Of a stretch of 64,000 bases of DNA, positions 45,885 through 58,857 are shown piece by piece. The position numbers were made by a program, and so were the translations under genes. How positions within the stretch are numbered: the first letter of the stretch is position 1; each line of letters opens with the position of its first letter. Below the pieces are notes generated by a model. That model had not been told where the DNA came from and made no database searches. It saw only the letters and a program-made list of their open reading frames with translations. Origin of the DNA: Amblyomma americanum (lineage: Eukaryota; Arthropoda; Arachnida; Ixodida; Ixodidae); contig NC_135504.1 in the NCBI RefSeq assembly GCF_052857255.1, positions 142,068,121 to 142,132,120 on the forward strand. Reading direction: 5' to 3'.

Positions 45885-47756
45885 CTGGAGAAACTCCGCG
45901 TTGGAGAAAGTCCGCGTTGGAGAAGGTCCGCGTTGGAGAAAGTCCGCGTTGGAGAAAGTCCGCGCTGGAGAAACTGCGCGTTGGAGAAACTGCGCGTTGG
46001 AGAAACTCCGCGTTGGAGAAACTCTGCGTTGGAGAAAGTCCGCGTTGGAGAAAGTCCGCGTTGGTGAGAGTCCGCGATGGAGAAACTCCGAACTGGAGAA
46101 ACTCCGCGATGGAGACAATCCGCGCTGGAGAAACTCCGCGCTGAAGAAACTCCGTGTAGGAGAAACTCCGTGTTGGAGAAACTCCGCGTTGGAGAAACTC
46201 CGCTTTGGAGAAAGTCCGCGTTGGAGAAAGTCCGCGTTGGAGAAAGTCCGCGTTGGAGAGTCCGCGATGGAGAAACTCCGTGTTGTAGAAACTCCGCTTT
46301 GGAGAAACTTCGCGTTGAAGAAACGGCGCGTTGGAGATTCTCCGCGTTGGAGAAACTCCGCACTTGAAACCCACCTCGCTGGAGAAACTAAGCGTTGGAG
46401 AAAGTCCGCGTTGGAGAAGGTCCGCGTTGGAGAAAGTCCGCGATGGAGAAAGTCCGCGTTGGAGAAACTCCGTGTTGAAGAAAGTCCGCGTTGGAGAAAG
46501 TCCGCGCTGGAGAAACTCCGCGATGGAGAAACTCCGCGTTGGAGAAAAGTCCGCTCTGGAGAAACTCTACGCTGGAGAAACTCCGCGATGGAGACACTCC
46601 GCGCTGGAGAAACTCCGCGCTGGAGAAACTCCGCGCTGGAGAAACTCCGTGTTGGGGAAACTTCGCGTTGGAGAAATGGTGCGTTGGAGAAGCTCCGCGT
46701 TGGAGAAACTCCGCGCTTGAAACACACCACGGTGGAGAAACTCCGCGTTGGAGAAAGTCCGCGTTGGAGAAGGTCCGCGTTGGAGAAAGTCCGCGTTGGA
46801 GAAAGTCCGCGCTGGAGAAACTCCGCGTTGTATAAACTCCGCGCTGGAGAAACTCCGCGATGAAGAAAATCCGCGACGGACAAACTCCGCGATGGAGAAA
46901 CTCCGCGTTGGAGAAAAGTCCGCTCTGGAGAAACTCTACGCTGGAGAAACTCCGCGCTGGAGCAACTCCGCGTTGGAGAAACTCCGCGCTGGAGAAACTC
47001 CGTGCTGCATAAAATCTCCGCTGGAGAAACTCCGGGCTGGAGAAACTCCGCGCTGGAGAAACTCAGTGCTGGACAAACTCCGCGCTGGAGAAACTTCGCG
47101 TTGGAGAAACTGCGCGTTGTAGAAACTCCGCGTTGGAGAAACTCCGCGTTGGAGAAAGTCCGCGTTGGAGAAATTCCGCGTTGGAGAGAGTCTGCGATGG
47201 AGAAATTCCGCGCTGGAGAAACTCCGCGTTTGAGAAACTCCGAACTCTAGAAACTCCGCGATGAAGAAAGTCCGCGACGGACAAACTCCGCGATGGAGAA
47301 ACTCCGCGTTGGAGAAAAGACCGCTCTGGAGAAACTCTACACTGGAGAAACTCCGCGCTGTAGCAACTCCGCGTTGGAGAAACTCCGCGCTGGAGAAACT
47401 CCGCGCTGGAGAAACTCCGTGCTGGACAAACTCCGCGCTGGAGAAACTCCGTGTTGGAGAAACTCCGCGCTGGAGAAACTTCGCGTTGGAGAAACTGCGC
47501 GTTGGAGAAACTTCGCTTTGAAGAAACGGCGCGTTGGAGAAACTCCGCGTTAGAGGAACTCCGCGCTTGAAACACACCGCGCTGGAGAAACTCCGCGTTG
47601 GAGAAAGTCCGCGTCGGAGAAGGTCCGCGTTGGAGAAAGTCCGCGTTGGAGAAAATCCGTGATGTAGAAACTCCGCCTTGGAGAAACTTCGCGTTGAAGA
47701 AACGGCGCGTTGGAGATACTCCGCGTTGGAGAAACTACGCGCTTGAAACACACCGC
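45885..47756 (+). repeat. 1.87-kb tandem duplication, copy H1
   Basis: This recurs at 47,757-49,580 at offset 1,873, then 1,872 after a 1-bp difference (CTAAGCG near 46,388 versus CTAGCG near 48,261), then 1,856 because one monomer present near 47.40 kb is absent from the second copy. TCTAGA at 47246-47251 recurs at 49118-49123. Confidence 0.9.
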
Positions 47757-49580
47757 GTTGGAGAAACTCCGCGTTGGAGAAAGTCCGCGTTGGAGAAGGT
47801 CCGCGTTGGAGAAAGTCCGCGTTGGAGAAAGTCCGCGCTGGAGAAACTGCGCGTTGGAGAAACTGCGCGTTGGAGAAACTCCGCGTTGGAGAAACTCTGC
47901 GTTGGAGAAAGTCCGCGTTGGAGAAAGTCCGCGTTGGTGAGAGTCCGCGATGGAGAAACTCCGAACTGGAGAAACTCCGCGATGGAGACAATCCGCGCTG
48001 GAGAAACTCCGCGCTGAAGAAACTCCGTGTAGGAGAAACTCCGTGTTGGAGAAACTCCGCGTTGGAGAAACTCCGCTTTGGAGAAAGTCCGCGTTGGAGA
48101 AAGTCCGCGTTGGAGAAAGTCCGCGTTGGAGAGTCCGCGATGGAGAAACTCCGTGTTGTAGAAACTCCGCTTTGGAGAAACTTCGCGTTGAAGAAACGGC
48201 GCGTTGGAGATTCTCCGCGTTGGAGAAACTCCGCACTTGAAACCCACCTCGCTGGAGAAACTAGCGTTGGAGAAAGTCCGCGTTGGAGAAGGTCCGCGTT
48301 GGAGAAAGTCCGCGATGGAGAAAGTCCGCGTTGGAGAAACTCCGTGTTGAAGAAAGTCCGCGTTGGAGAAAGTCCGCGCTGGAGAAACTCCGCGATGGAG
48401 AAACTCCGCGTTGGAGAAAAGTCCGCTCTGGAGAAACTCTACGCTGGAGAAACTCCGCGATGGAGACACTCCGCGCTGGAGAAACTCCGCGCTGGAGAAA
48501 CTCCGCGCTGGAGAAACTCCGTGTTGGGGAAACTTCGCGTTGGAGAAATGGTGCGTTGGAGAAGCTCCGCGTTGGAGAAACTCCGCGCTTGAAACACACC
48601 ACGGTGGAGAAACTCCGCGTTGGAGAAAGTCCGCGTTGGAGAAGGTCCGCGTTGGAGAAAGTCCGCGTTGGAGAAAGTCCGCGCTGGAGAAACTCCGCGT
48701 TGTATAAACTCCGCGCTGGAGAAACTCCGCGATGAAGAAAATCCGCGACGGACAAACTCCGCGATGGAGAAACTCCGCGTTGGAGAAAAGTCCGCTCTGG
48801 AGAAACTCTACGCTGGAGAAACTCCGCGCTGGAGCAACTCCGCGTTGGAGAAACTCCGCGCTGGAGAAACTCCGTGCTGCATAAAATCTCCGCTGGAGAA
48901 ACTCCGGGCTGGAGAAACTCCGCGCTGGAGAAACTCAGTGCTGGACAAACTCCGCGCTGGAGAAACTTCGCGTTGGAGAAACTGCGCGTTGTAGAAACTC
49001 CGCGTTGGAGAAACTCCGCGTTGGAGAAAGTCCGCGTTGGAGAAATTCCGCGTTGGAGAGAGTCTGCGATGGAGAAATTCCGCGCTGGAGAAACTCCGCG
49101 TTTGAGAAACTCCGAACTCTAGAAACTCCGCGATGAAGAAAGTCCGCGACGGACAAACTCCGCGATGGAGAAACTCCGCGTTGGAGAAAAGACCGCTCTG
49201 GAGAAACTCTACACTGGAGAAACTCCGCGCTGTAGCAACTCCGCGTTGGAGAAACTCCGCGCTGGAGAAACTCCGTGCTGGACAAACTCCGCGCTGGAGA
49301 AACTCCGTGTTGGAGAAACTCCGCGCTGGAGAAACTTCGCGTTGGAGAAACTGCGCGTTGGAGAAACTTCGCTTTGAAGAAACGGCGCGTTGGAGAAACT
49401 CCGCGTTAGAGGAACTCCGCGCTTGAAACACACCGCGCTGGAGAAACTCCGCGTTGGAGAAAGTCCGCGTCGGAGAAGGTCCGCGTTGGAGAAAGTCCGC
49501 GTTGGAGAAAATCCGTGATGTAGAAACTCCGCCTTGGAGAAACTTCGCGTTGAAGAAACGGCGCGTTGGAGATACTCCGC
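47757..49580 (+). repeat. 1.87-kb tandem duplication, copy H2
   Basis: This is the second copy of 45,885-47,756. It ends near 49,575, where GATACTCCGCG is followed by GCACTTGAAACACACC, the point at which the 5,911-bp copy begins. Two duplication edges therefore coincide here. Confidence 0.88.
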
Positions 49581-52500
49581 GTTGGAGAAACTCCGCACTT
49601 GAAACACACCTCGCTGGAGAAACTCCGCGTTGGAGAAAGTCCGCGTTGGAGAAGGTCCGCGTTGGAGAAAGTCCGCGTTGGAGAAAGTCCGCGTTGGAGA
49701 AACTCCGCGTTGAAGAAAGTCCGCGTTGGAGAAAGTCCGCGCTGGAGAAACTCCGCGTTGTATAAACTCCGCGATGAAGAAAGTCCGCGACGGACAAACT
49801 CCGCGATGGAGAAACTCCGCGTTGGAGAAAAGTCCGCTCTGGAGAAACTCTACGCTGGAGAAACTCCGCGATGGAGACACTCCGCGCTGGAGAAACTCCG
49901 CGCTGGAGAAACTCCGCGCTGGAGAAACTCCGTGTTGGGGAAACTTCGCGTTGGAGAAACGGTGCGTTGGAGAAGCTCCGCGTTGGAGAAACTCCGCGCT
50001 TGAAACACACCTCGCTGGAGAAACTCCGCGTTGGAGAAAGTCCGCGTTGGAGAAGGTCCGCGTTGGAGAAAGTCCGCGTTGGAGAAAGTCCGTGTTGGAG
50101 AAACTCCGCGTTGAAGAAAGTCCGCGTTGGAGAAAGTCCGCGCTGGAGAAACTCCGCGTTGTATAAACTCCGCGATGAAGAAAGTCCGCGACGGACAAAC
50201 TCCGCGATGGAGAAACTCCGCGTTGGAGAAAAGTCCGCTCTGGAGAAACTCTACGCTGGAGAAACTCCGCGATGGAGACACTCCGCGCTGGAGAAACTCC
50301 GCGCTGGAGAAACTCCGCGCTGAAGAAACTCCGTGTTGGGGAAACTTCGCGTTGGAGAAACGGTGCGTTGGAGAAGCTCCGCGTTGGAGAAACTCCGCGC
50401 TTGAAACACACCACGGTGGAGAAACTCCGCGTTGGAGAAAGTCCGCGTTGGAGAAGGTCCGCGTTGGAGAAAGTCCGCGTTGGAGAACGTCCGCGCTGGA
50501 GAAACTCCGCGTTGTATAAACTCCGCGCTGGAGAAACTCCGCGATGAAGAAAATCCGCGACGGACAAACTCCGCGATGGAGAAACTGCGTGTTGGAGAAA
50601 AGTCCGCTCTGGAGAAACTCTACGCTGGAGAAACTCCGCGCTGGAGCAACTCCGCGTTGGAGAAACTCCGCGCTGGAGAAACTCCGTGCTGCATAAAATG
50701 TGCGCTGGAGAAACTCCGGGCTGGAGAAACTCCGCGCTGGAGAAACTCCGTGCTGGACAAACTCCGCGCTGGAGAAACTTCGCGTTGGAGAAACTGCGCG
50801 TTGGAGAAACTCCGCGTTGGAGAAGATCCGCGTTGGAGAAAGTCCGCGTTGGAGAAAGTCCGCGTTGGAGAAACTCCGCGTTGAAGAAAGTCCGCGTTGG
50901 AGAAAGTCCGCGCTGGAGAAACTCCGCGTTGTATAAACTCCGCGATGAAGAAAGTCCGCGACGGACAAACTCCGCGATGGAGAAACTCCGCGTTGGAGAA
51001 AAGACCGCTCTGGAGAAACTCTACACTGGAGAAACTCCGCGCTGTAGCAACTCCGCGTTGGAGAAACTCCGCGCTGGAGAAACTCCGTGCTGGACAAACT
51101 CCGCGCTGGAGAAACTCCGTGTTGGAGAAACTCCGCGCTGGAGAAACTTCGCGTTTGGAGAAACTGCGCGTTGGAGAAAGTCCGCGTCGGAGAAGGTCCG
51201 CGTTGGAGAATGTCCGCGTTGGAGAAGGTCCGCGTTGGAGAAAGTCCACGTTGGAGAAAGTCCGCGTTGGAGAAACTCCGCGTTCAAGAAAGTCCGCGTT
51301 GGAGAAAGTCCGCGCTGGAGAAACTCCGCGTTGTATAAACTCCGCGCTGGAGAAACTCCGCGATGGAGAACCTCCGCGACGGACAAACTCCGCGATGGAG
51401 AAACTCCGCGTTGGAGAAAAGTCCGCTCTGGAGAAACTCTACGCTGAAGAAACTCCGCGCTAGAGCAACTCCGCGTTCGAGAAACTCCGCGCTGGAGAAA
51501 CTCCGTGCTGCATAAAATCTGCGCTGGAGAAAATCCGGGCTGGAGAAACTCCGTGTTGGAGAAACTCCGCGCTGGAGAAACTTCGCGTTGGAGAAACTGC
51601 GCGTTGGAGAAACTCCGCGTTAGAGAAACTCCGCGTTGGAGAAAGTCCGCGTTGGAGAAAGTCCGCGTTGGAGAGTGTCCGCGATGGAGAAACTCCGCGC
51701 TGGAGAAACTACGTGGTGGGGAAACTTCGCGTAGGAGAAACGGCGCGTTGGAGAAGCTCCGAATTGGAGAAACACCGCGCTTGAAACACACCGCGCTGGA
51801 GAAACTCCGCGTTGGAGAAAGTCCGCGTTGGAGAAGGTCCGCGTTGGAGAAAGTCCGCGTTGGAGAAAGTCCGCGCTGGAGAAACTGCGCGTTGGAGAAA
51901 CTGCGCGTTGGAGAAACTCCGCGTTGGAGAAACTCTGCGTTGGAGAAAGTCCGCGTTGGAGAAAGTCCGCGTTGGTGAGAGTCCGCGATGGAGAAACTCC
52001 GAACTGGAGAAACTCCGCGATGGAGACAATCCGCGCTGGAGAAACTCCGCGCTGAAGAAACTCCGTGTAGGAGAAACTCCGTGTTGGAGAAACTCCGCGT
52101 TGGAGAAACTCCGCTTTGGAGAAAGTCCGCGTTGGAGAAAGTCCGCGTTGGAGAAAGTCCGCGTTGGAGAGTCCGCGATGGAGAAACTCCGTGTTGTAGA
52201 AACTCCGCTTTGGAGAAACTTCGCGTTGAAGAAACGGCGCGTTGGAGATTCTCCGCGTTGGAGAAACTCCGCACTTGAAACCCACCTCGCTGGAGAAACT
52301 AAGCGTTGGAGAAAGTCCGCGTTGGAGAAGGTCCGCGTTGGAGAAAGTCCGCGATGGAGAAAGTCCGCGTTGGAGAAACTCCGTGTTGAAGAAAGTCCGC
52401 GTTGGAGAAAGTCCGCGCTGGAGAAACTCCGCGATGGAGAAACTCCGCGTTGGAGAAAAGTCCGCTCTGGAGAAACTCTACGCTGGAGAAACTCCGCGAT

Positions 52501-53400
52501 GGAGACACTCCGCGCTGGAGAAACTCCGCGCTGGAGAAACTCCGCGCTGGAGAAACTCCGTGTTGGGGAAACTTCGCGTTGGAGAAATGGTGCGTTGGAG
52601 AAGCTCCGCGTTGGAGAAACTCCGCGCTTGAAACACACCACGGTGGAGAAACTCCGCGTTGGAGAAAGTCCGCGTTGGAGAAGGTCCGCGTTGGAGAAAG
52701 TCCGCGTTGGAGAAAGTCCGCGCTGGAGAAACTCCGCGTTGTATAAACTCCGCGCTGGAGAAACTCCGCGATGAAGAAAATCCGCGACGGACAAACTCCG
52801 CGATGGAGAAACTCCGCGTTGGAGAAAAGTCCGCTCTGGAGAAACTCTACGCTGGAGAAACTCCGCGCTGGAGCAACTAGGCGTTGGAGAAACTCCGCGC
52901 TGGAGAAACTCCGTGCTGCATAAAATCTCCGCTGGAGAAACTCCGGGCTGGAGAAACTCCGCGCTGGAGAAACTCAGTGCTGGACAAACTCCGCGTTGGA
53001 GAAACTTCGCGTTGGAGAAACTGCGCGTTGTAGAAACTCCGCGTTGGAGAAACTCCGCGTTGGAGAAAGTCCGCGTTGGAGAAATTCCGCGTTGGAGAGA
53101 GTCTGCGATGGAGAAATTCCGCGCTGGAGAAACTCCGCGTTTGAGAAACTCCGAACTCTAGAAACTCCGCGATGAAGAAAGTCCGCGACGGACAAACTCC
53201 GCGATGGAGAAACTCCGCGTTGGAGAAAAGACCGCTCTGGAGAAACTCTACACTGGAGAAACTCCGCGCTGTAGCAACTCCGCGTTGGAGAAACTCCGCG
53301 CTGGAGAAACTCCGTGCTGGACAAACTCCGCGCTGGAGAAACTCCGTGTTGGAGAAACTCCGCGCTGGAGAAACTTCGCGTTGGAGAAACTGCGCGTTGG
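49581..53400 (+). repeat. 5,911-bp segmental repeat, unit G2 (partial)
   Basis: This is a copy of about 43,670-47,490 carrying the GCGTTTGGAG insertion and CTCCGAATTGG. It acquired GCAACTAGGCG near 52,875, which its source lacks but which is shared with 55,935. Near 53.3 kb it follows the second 1.87-kb copy rather than the first, because the extra monomer at 47.40 kb is absent. Confidence 0.85.
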
Positions 53401-53492
53401 AGAAACTTCGCTTTGAAGAAACGGCGCGTTGGAGAAACTCCGCGTTAGAGGAACTCCGCGCTTGAAACACACCGCGCTGGAGAAACTCCGCG
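50432..53492 (+). repeat. 3.06-kb segmental repeat, unit I1
   Basis: This repeats at offset 3,060-3,061 in the next unit: ATAAAATCTG at 51512 recurs at 54572. The 1-bp step is the GCGTTTGGAG insertion present here but not in I2. Both share GCAACTAGGCG (52,875 and 55,935). It overlaps the 5,911-bp copy, so the events are nested. Confidence 0.88.
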
Positions 53493-56400
53493 TTGGAGAA
53501 AGTCCGCGTCGGAGAAGGTCCGCGTTGGAGAAAGTCCGCGTTGGAGAACGTCCGCGCTGGAGAAACTCCGCGTTGTATAAACTCCGCGCTGGAGAAACTC
53601 CGCGATGAAGAAAATCCGCGACGGACAAACTCCGCGATGGAGAAACTGCGCGTTGGAGAAAAGTCCGCTCTGGAGAAACTCTACGCTGGAGAAACTCCGC
53701 GCTGGAGCAACTCCGCGTTGGAGAAACTCCGCGCTGGAGAAACTCCGTGCTGCATAAAATGTGCGCTGGAGAAACTCCGGGCTGGAGAAACTCCGCGCTG
53801 GAGAAACTCCGTGCTGGACAAACTCCGCGCTGGAGAAACTTCGCGTTGGAGAAACTGCGCGTTGGAGAAACTCCGCGTTGGAGAAGATCCGCGTTGGAGA
53901 AAGTCCGCGTTGGAGAAAGTCCGCGTTGGAGAAACTCCGCGTTGAAGAAAGTCCGCGTTGGAGAAAGTCCGCGCTGGAGAAACTCCGCGTTGTATAAACT
54001 CCGCGATGAAGAAAGTCCGCGACGGACAAACTCCGCGATGGAGAAACGCCGCGTTGGAGAAAAGACCGCTCTGGAGAAACTCTACACTGGAGAAACTCCG
54101 CGCTGTAGCAACTCCGCGTTGGAGAAACTCCGCGCTGGAGAAACTCCGTGCTGGACAAACTCCGCGCTGGAGAAACTCCGTGTTGGAGAAACTCCGCGCT
54201 GGAGAAACTTCGCGTTGGAGAAACTGCGCGTTGGAGAAAGTCCGCGTCGGAGAAGGTCCGCGTTGGAGAATGTCCGCGTTGGAGAAGGTCCGCGTTGGAG
54301 AAAGTCCACGTTGGAGAAAGTCCGCGTTGGAGAAACTCCGCGTTCAAGAAAGTCCGCGTTGGAGAAAGTCCGCGCTGGAGAAACTCCGCGTTGTATAAAC
54401 TCCGCGCTGGAGAAACTCCGCGATGGAGAACCTCCGCGACGGACAAACTCCGCGATGGAGAAACTCCGCGTTGGAGAAAAGTCCGCTCTGGAGAAACTCT
54501 ACGCTGAAGAAACTCCGCGCTAGAGCAACTCCGCGTTCGAGAAACTCCGCGCTGGAGAAACTCCGTGCTGCATAAAATCTGCGCTGGAGAAAATCCGGGC
54601 TGGAGAAACTCCGTGTTGGAGAAACTCCGCGCTGGAGAAACTTCGCGTTGGAGAAACTGCGCGTTGGAGAAACTCCGCGTTAGAGAAACTCCGCGTTGGA
54701 GAAAGTCCGCGTTGGAGAAAGTCCGCGTTGGAGAGTGTCCGCGATGGAGAAACTCCGCGCTGGAGAAACTACGTGGTGGGGAAACTTCGCGTAGGAGAAA
54801 CGGCGCGTTGGAGAAGCTCCGCGTTGGAGAAACACCGCGCTTGAAACACACCGCGCTGGAGAAACTCCGCGTTGGAGAAAGTCCGCGTTGGAGAAGGTCC
54901 GCGTTGGAGAAAGTCCGCGTTGGAGAAAGTCCGCGCTGGAGAAACTGCGCGTTGGAGAAACTGCGCGTTGGAGAAACTCCGCGTTGGAGAAACTCTGCGT
55001 TGGAGAAAGTCCGCGTTGGAGAAAGTCCGCGTTGGTGAGAGTCCGCGATGGAGAAACTCCGAACTGGAGAAACTCCGCGATGGAGACAATCCGCGCTGGA
55101 GAAACTCCGCGCTGAAGAAACTCCGTGTAGGAGAAACTCCGTGTTGGAGAAACTCCGCGTTGGAGAAACTCCGCTTTGGAGAAAGTCCGCGTTGGAGAAA
55201 GTCCGCGTTGGAGAAAGTCCGCGTTGGAGAGTCCGCGATGGAGAAACTCCGTGTTGTAGAAACTCCGCTTTGGAGAAACTTCGCGTTGAAGAAACGGCGC
55301 GTTGGAGATTCTCCGCGTTGGAGAAACTCCGCACTTGAAACCCACCTCGCTGGAGAAACTAAGCGTTGGAGAAAGTCCGCGTTGGAGAAGGTCCGCGTTG
55401 GAGAAAGTCCGCGATGGAGAAAGTCCGCGTTGGAGAAACTCCGTGTTGAAGAAAGTCCGCGTTGGAGAAAGTCCGCGCTGGAGAAACTCCGCGATGGAGA
55501 AACTCCGCGTTGGAGAAAAGTCCGCTCTGGAGAAACTCTACGCTGGAGAAACTCCGCGATGGAGACACTCCGCGCTGGAGAAACTCCGCGCTGGAGAAAC
55601 TCCGCGCTGGAGAAACTCCGTGTTGGGGAAACTTCGCGTTGGAGAAATGGTGCGTTGGAGAAGCTCCGCGTTGGAGAAACTCCGCGCTTGAAACACACCA
55701 CGGTGGAGAAACTCCGCGTTGGAGAAAGTCCGCGTTGGAGAAGGTCCGCGTTGGAGAAAGTCCGCGTTGGAGAAAGTCCGCGCTGGAGAAACTCCGCGTT
55801 GTATAAACTCCGCGCTGGAGAAACTCCGCGATGAAGAAAATCCGCGACGGACAAACTCCGCGATGGAGAAACTCCGCGTTGGAGAAAAGTCCGCTCTGGA
55901 GAAACTCTACGCTGGAGAAACTCCGCGCTGGAGCAACTAGGCGTTGGAGAAACTCCGCGCTGGAGAAACTCCGTGCTGCATAAAATCTCCGCTGGAGAAA
56001 CTCCGGGCTGGAGAAACTCCGCGCTGGAGAAACTCAGTGCTGGACAAACTCCGCGTTGGAGAAACTTCGCGTTGGAGAAACTGCGCGTTGTAGAAACTCC
56101 GCGTTGGAGAAACTCCGCGTTGGAGAAAGTCCGCGTTGGAGAAATTCCGCGTTGGAGAGAGTCTGCGATGGAGAAATTCCGCGCTGGAGAAACTCCGCGT
56201 TTGAGAAACTCCGAACTCTAGAAACTCCGCGATGAAGAAAGTCCGCGACGGACAAACTCCGCGATGGAGAAACTCCGCGTTGGAGAAAAGACCGCTCTGG
56301 AGAAACTCTACACTGGAGAAACTCCGCGCTGTAGCAACTCCGCGTTGGAGAAACTCCGCGCTGGAGAAACTCCGTGCTGGACAAACTCCGCGCTGGAGAA

Positions 56401-56728
56401 ACTCCGTGTTGGAGAAACTCCGCGCTGGAGAAACTTCGCGTTGGAGAAACTGCGCGTTGGAGAAACTTCGCTTTGAAGAAACGGCGCGTTGGAGAAACTC
56501 CGCGTTAGAGGAACTCCGCGCTTGAAACACACCGCGCTGGAGAAACTCCGCGTTGGAGAAAGTCCGCGTCGGAGAAGGTCCGCGTTGGAGAAAGTCCGCG
56601 TTGGAGAAAATCCGTGATGTAGAAACTCCGCCTTGGAGAAACTTCGCGTTGAAGAAACGGCGCGTTGGAGATACTCCGCGTTGGAGAAACTACGCGCTTG
56701 AAACACACCGCGTTGGAGAAACTCCGCG
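53493..56728 (+). repeat. 3.06-kb segmental repeat, unit I2 (176 bp longer)
   Basis: This matches I1 through about 56.5 kb. It has eleven additional monomers near 56.55-56.72 kb, including GTGATGTAG and a second CTTGAAACACACC, so the offset to the next unit is 3,236. AAACGCCGCG near 54,046 is shared with I3 (57,282) but not with I1. Confidence 0.88.
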
Positions 56729-58480
56729 TTGGAGAAAGTCCGCGTTGGAGAAGGTCCGCGTTGGAGAAAGTCCGCGTTGGAGAACGTCCGCGCTGGAGAA
56801 ACTCCGCGTTGTATAAACTCCGCGCTGGAGAAACTCCGCGATGAAGAAAATCCGCGACGGACAAACTCCGCGATGGAGAAACTGCGCGTTGGAGAAAAGT
56901 CCGCTCTGGAGAAACTCTACGCTGGAGAAACTCCGCGCTGGAGCAACTCCGCGTTGGAGAAACTCCGCGCTGGAGAAACTCCGTGCTGCATAAAATGTGC
57001 GCTGGAGAAACTCCGGGCTGGAGAAACTCCGCGCTGGAGAAACTCCGTGCTGGACAAACTCCGCGCTGGAGAAACTTCGCGTTGGAGAAACTGCGCGTTG
57101 GAGAAACTCCGCGTTGGAGAAGATCCGCGTTGGAGAAAGTCCGCGTTGGAGAAAGTCCGCGTTGGAGAAACTCCGCGTTGAAGAAAGTCCGCGTTGGAGA
57201 AAGTCCGCGCTGGAGAAACTCCGCGTTGTATAAACTCCGCGATGAAGAAAGTCCGCGACGGACAAACTCCGCGATGGAGAAACGCCGCGTTGGAGAAAAG
57301 ACCGCTCTGGAGAAACTCTACACTGGAGAAACTCCGCGCTGTAGCAACTCCGCGTTGGAGAAACTCCGCGCTGGAGAAACTCCGTGCTGGACAAACTCCG
57401 CGCTGGAGAAACTCCGTGTTGGAGAAACTCCGCGCTGGAGAAACTTCGCGTTGGAGAAACTGCGCGTTGGAGAAAGTCCGCGTCGGAGAAGGTCCGCGTT
57501 GGAGAATGTCCGCGTTGGAGAAGGTCCGCGTTGGAGAAAGTCCACGTTGGAGAAAGTCCGCGTTGGAGAAACTCCGCGTTCAAGAAAGTCCGCGTTGGAG
57601 AAAGTCCGCGCTGGAGAAACTCCGCGTTGTATAAACTCCGCGCTGGAGAAACTCCGCGATGGAGAACCTCCGCGACGGACAAACTCCGCGATGGAGAAAC
57701 TCCGCGTTGGAGAAAAGTCCGCTCTGGAGAAACTCTACGCTGAAGAAACTCCGCGCTAGAGCAACTCCGCGTTCGAGAAACTCCGCGCTGGAGAAACTCC
57801 GTGCTGCATAAAATCTGCGCTGGAGAAAATCCGGGCTGGAGAAACTCCGTGTTGGAGAAACTCCGCGCTGGAGAAACTTCGCGTTGGAGAAACTGCGCGT
57901 TGGAGAAACTCCGCGTTAGAGAAACTCCGCGTTGGAGAAAGTCCGCGTTGGAGAAAGTCCGCGTTGGAGAGTGTCCGCGATGGAGAAACTCCGCGCTGGA
58001 GAAACTACGTGGTGGGGAAACTTCGCGTAGGAGAAACGGCGCGTTGGAGAAGCTCCGCGTTGGAGAAACACCGCGCTTGAAACACACCGCGCTGGAGAAA
58101 CTCCGCGTTGGAGAAAGTCCGCGTTGGAGAAGGTCCGCGTTGGAGAAAGTCCGCGTTGGAGAAAGTCCGCGCTGGAGAAACTGCGCGTTGGAGAAACTGC
58201 GCGTTGGAGAAACTCCGCGTTGGAGAAACTCTGCGTTGGAGAAAGTCCGCGTTGGAGAAAGTCCGCGTTGGTGAGAGTCCGCGATGGAGAAACTCCGAAC
58301 TGGAGAAACTCCGCGATGGAGACAATCCGCGCTGGAGAAACTCCGCGCTGAAGAAACTCCGTGTAGGAGAAACTCCGTGTTGGAGAAACTCCGCGTTGGA
58401 GAAACTCCGCTTTGGAGAAAGTCCGCGTTGGAGAAAGTCCGCGTTGGAGAAAGTCCGCGTTGGAGAGTCCGCGATGGAGA
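56729..58480 (+). repeat. 3.06-kb segmental repeat, partial unit I3
   Basis: This matches 53,493-55,244 at offset 3,236 (ATAAAATCTG 54572 and 57808). After about 58.48 kb it continues with the CGGGCTGG and GAACTGGAGAAGC monomers of the other lineage (as at 37.8 kb) instead of the I2 continuation. Confidence 0.85.
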
Positions 58481-58857
58481 AACTCCGCGCTGGAGAAAAA
58501 TCGGGCTGGAGAAACTCCGTGTTGGAGAAACTCCGCGTTTGAGAAACTCCGAACTGGAGAAGCTCCGCGCTGGAGATGCTCCGCGGTGGAGAAACTCCGC
58601 GCTGGAGAAAGTTCGTGTTGGAGATACTCTGTGTTGGAGAAATTCCGCCTTGGACAAACTTCGCTTTGAAGAAACGGCGCGTTGGAGAAACTCCGCGTTA
58701 GAGAAACTCCGCGCTTGAAACACACCGCGCTGGAGAAACTCCGCGTTGGAGAAAATCCGCGTCGGAGAAGGTCCGCGTTGGAGAAACTCCGCGATGGAGA
58801 AACTCCGTGTTGTAGAAACTCCGCTTTGGAGAAACTTCGCGTTGAAGAAACGGCGCG
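58481..58857 (+). repeat. Satellite segment, 37.8-kb-like lineage
   Basis: This is monomer array only. It resembles 37.79-38.15 kb with many private single-base changes, for example GATGCTCC near 58,576, GAAAGTTCG near 58,608, GAGATACTCTG near 58,621 and GGACAAACTTCG near 58,652. No gene or other element is seen. Confidence 0.75.

Larger units (their letters stand above)
43670..49580 (+). repeat. 5,911-bp segmental repeat, unit G1
   Basis: 43,670 to about 47,260 recurs at 49,581 to about 53,170 at offset 5,911; for example ATAAAATCTG at 45601 recurs at 51512. Shared private changes are a 1-bp insertion (GCGTTTGGAG, near 45,242 and 51,153) and CTCCGAATTGG (near 45,848 and 51,759). The unit includes the 401-bp and 1.87-kb duplications described separately. 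Confidence 0.88.
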
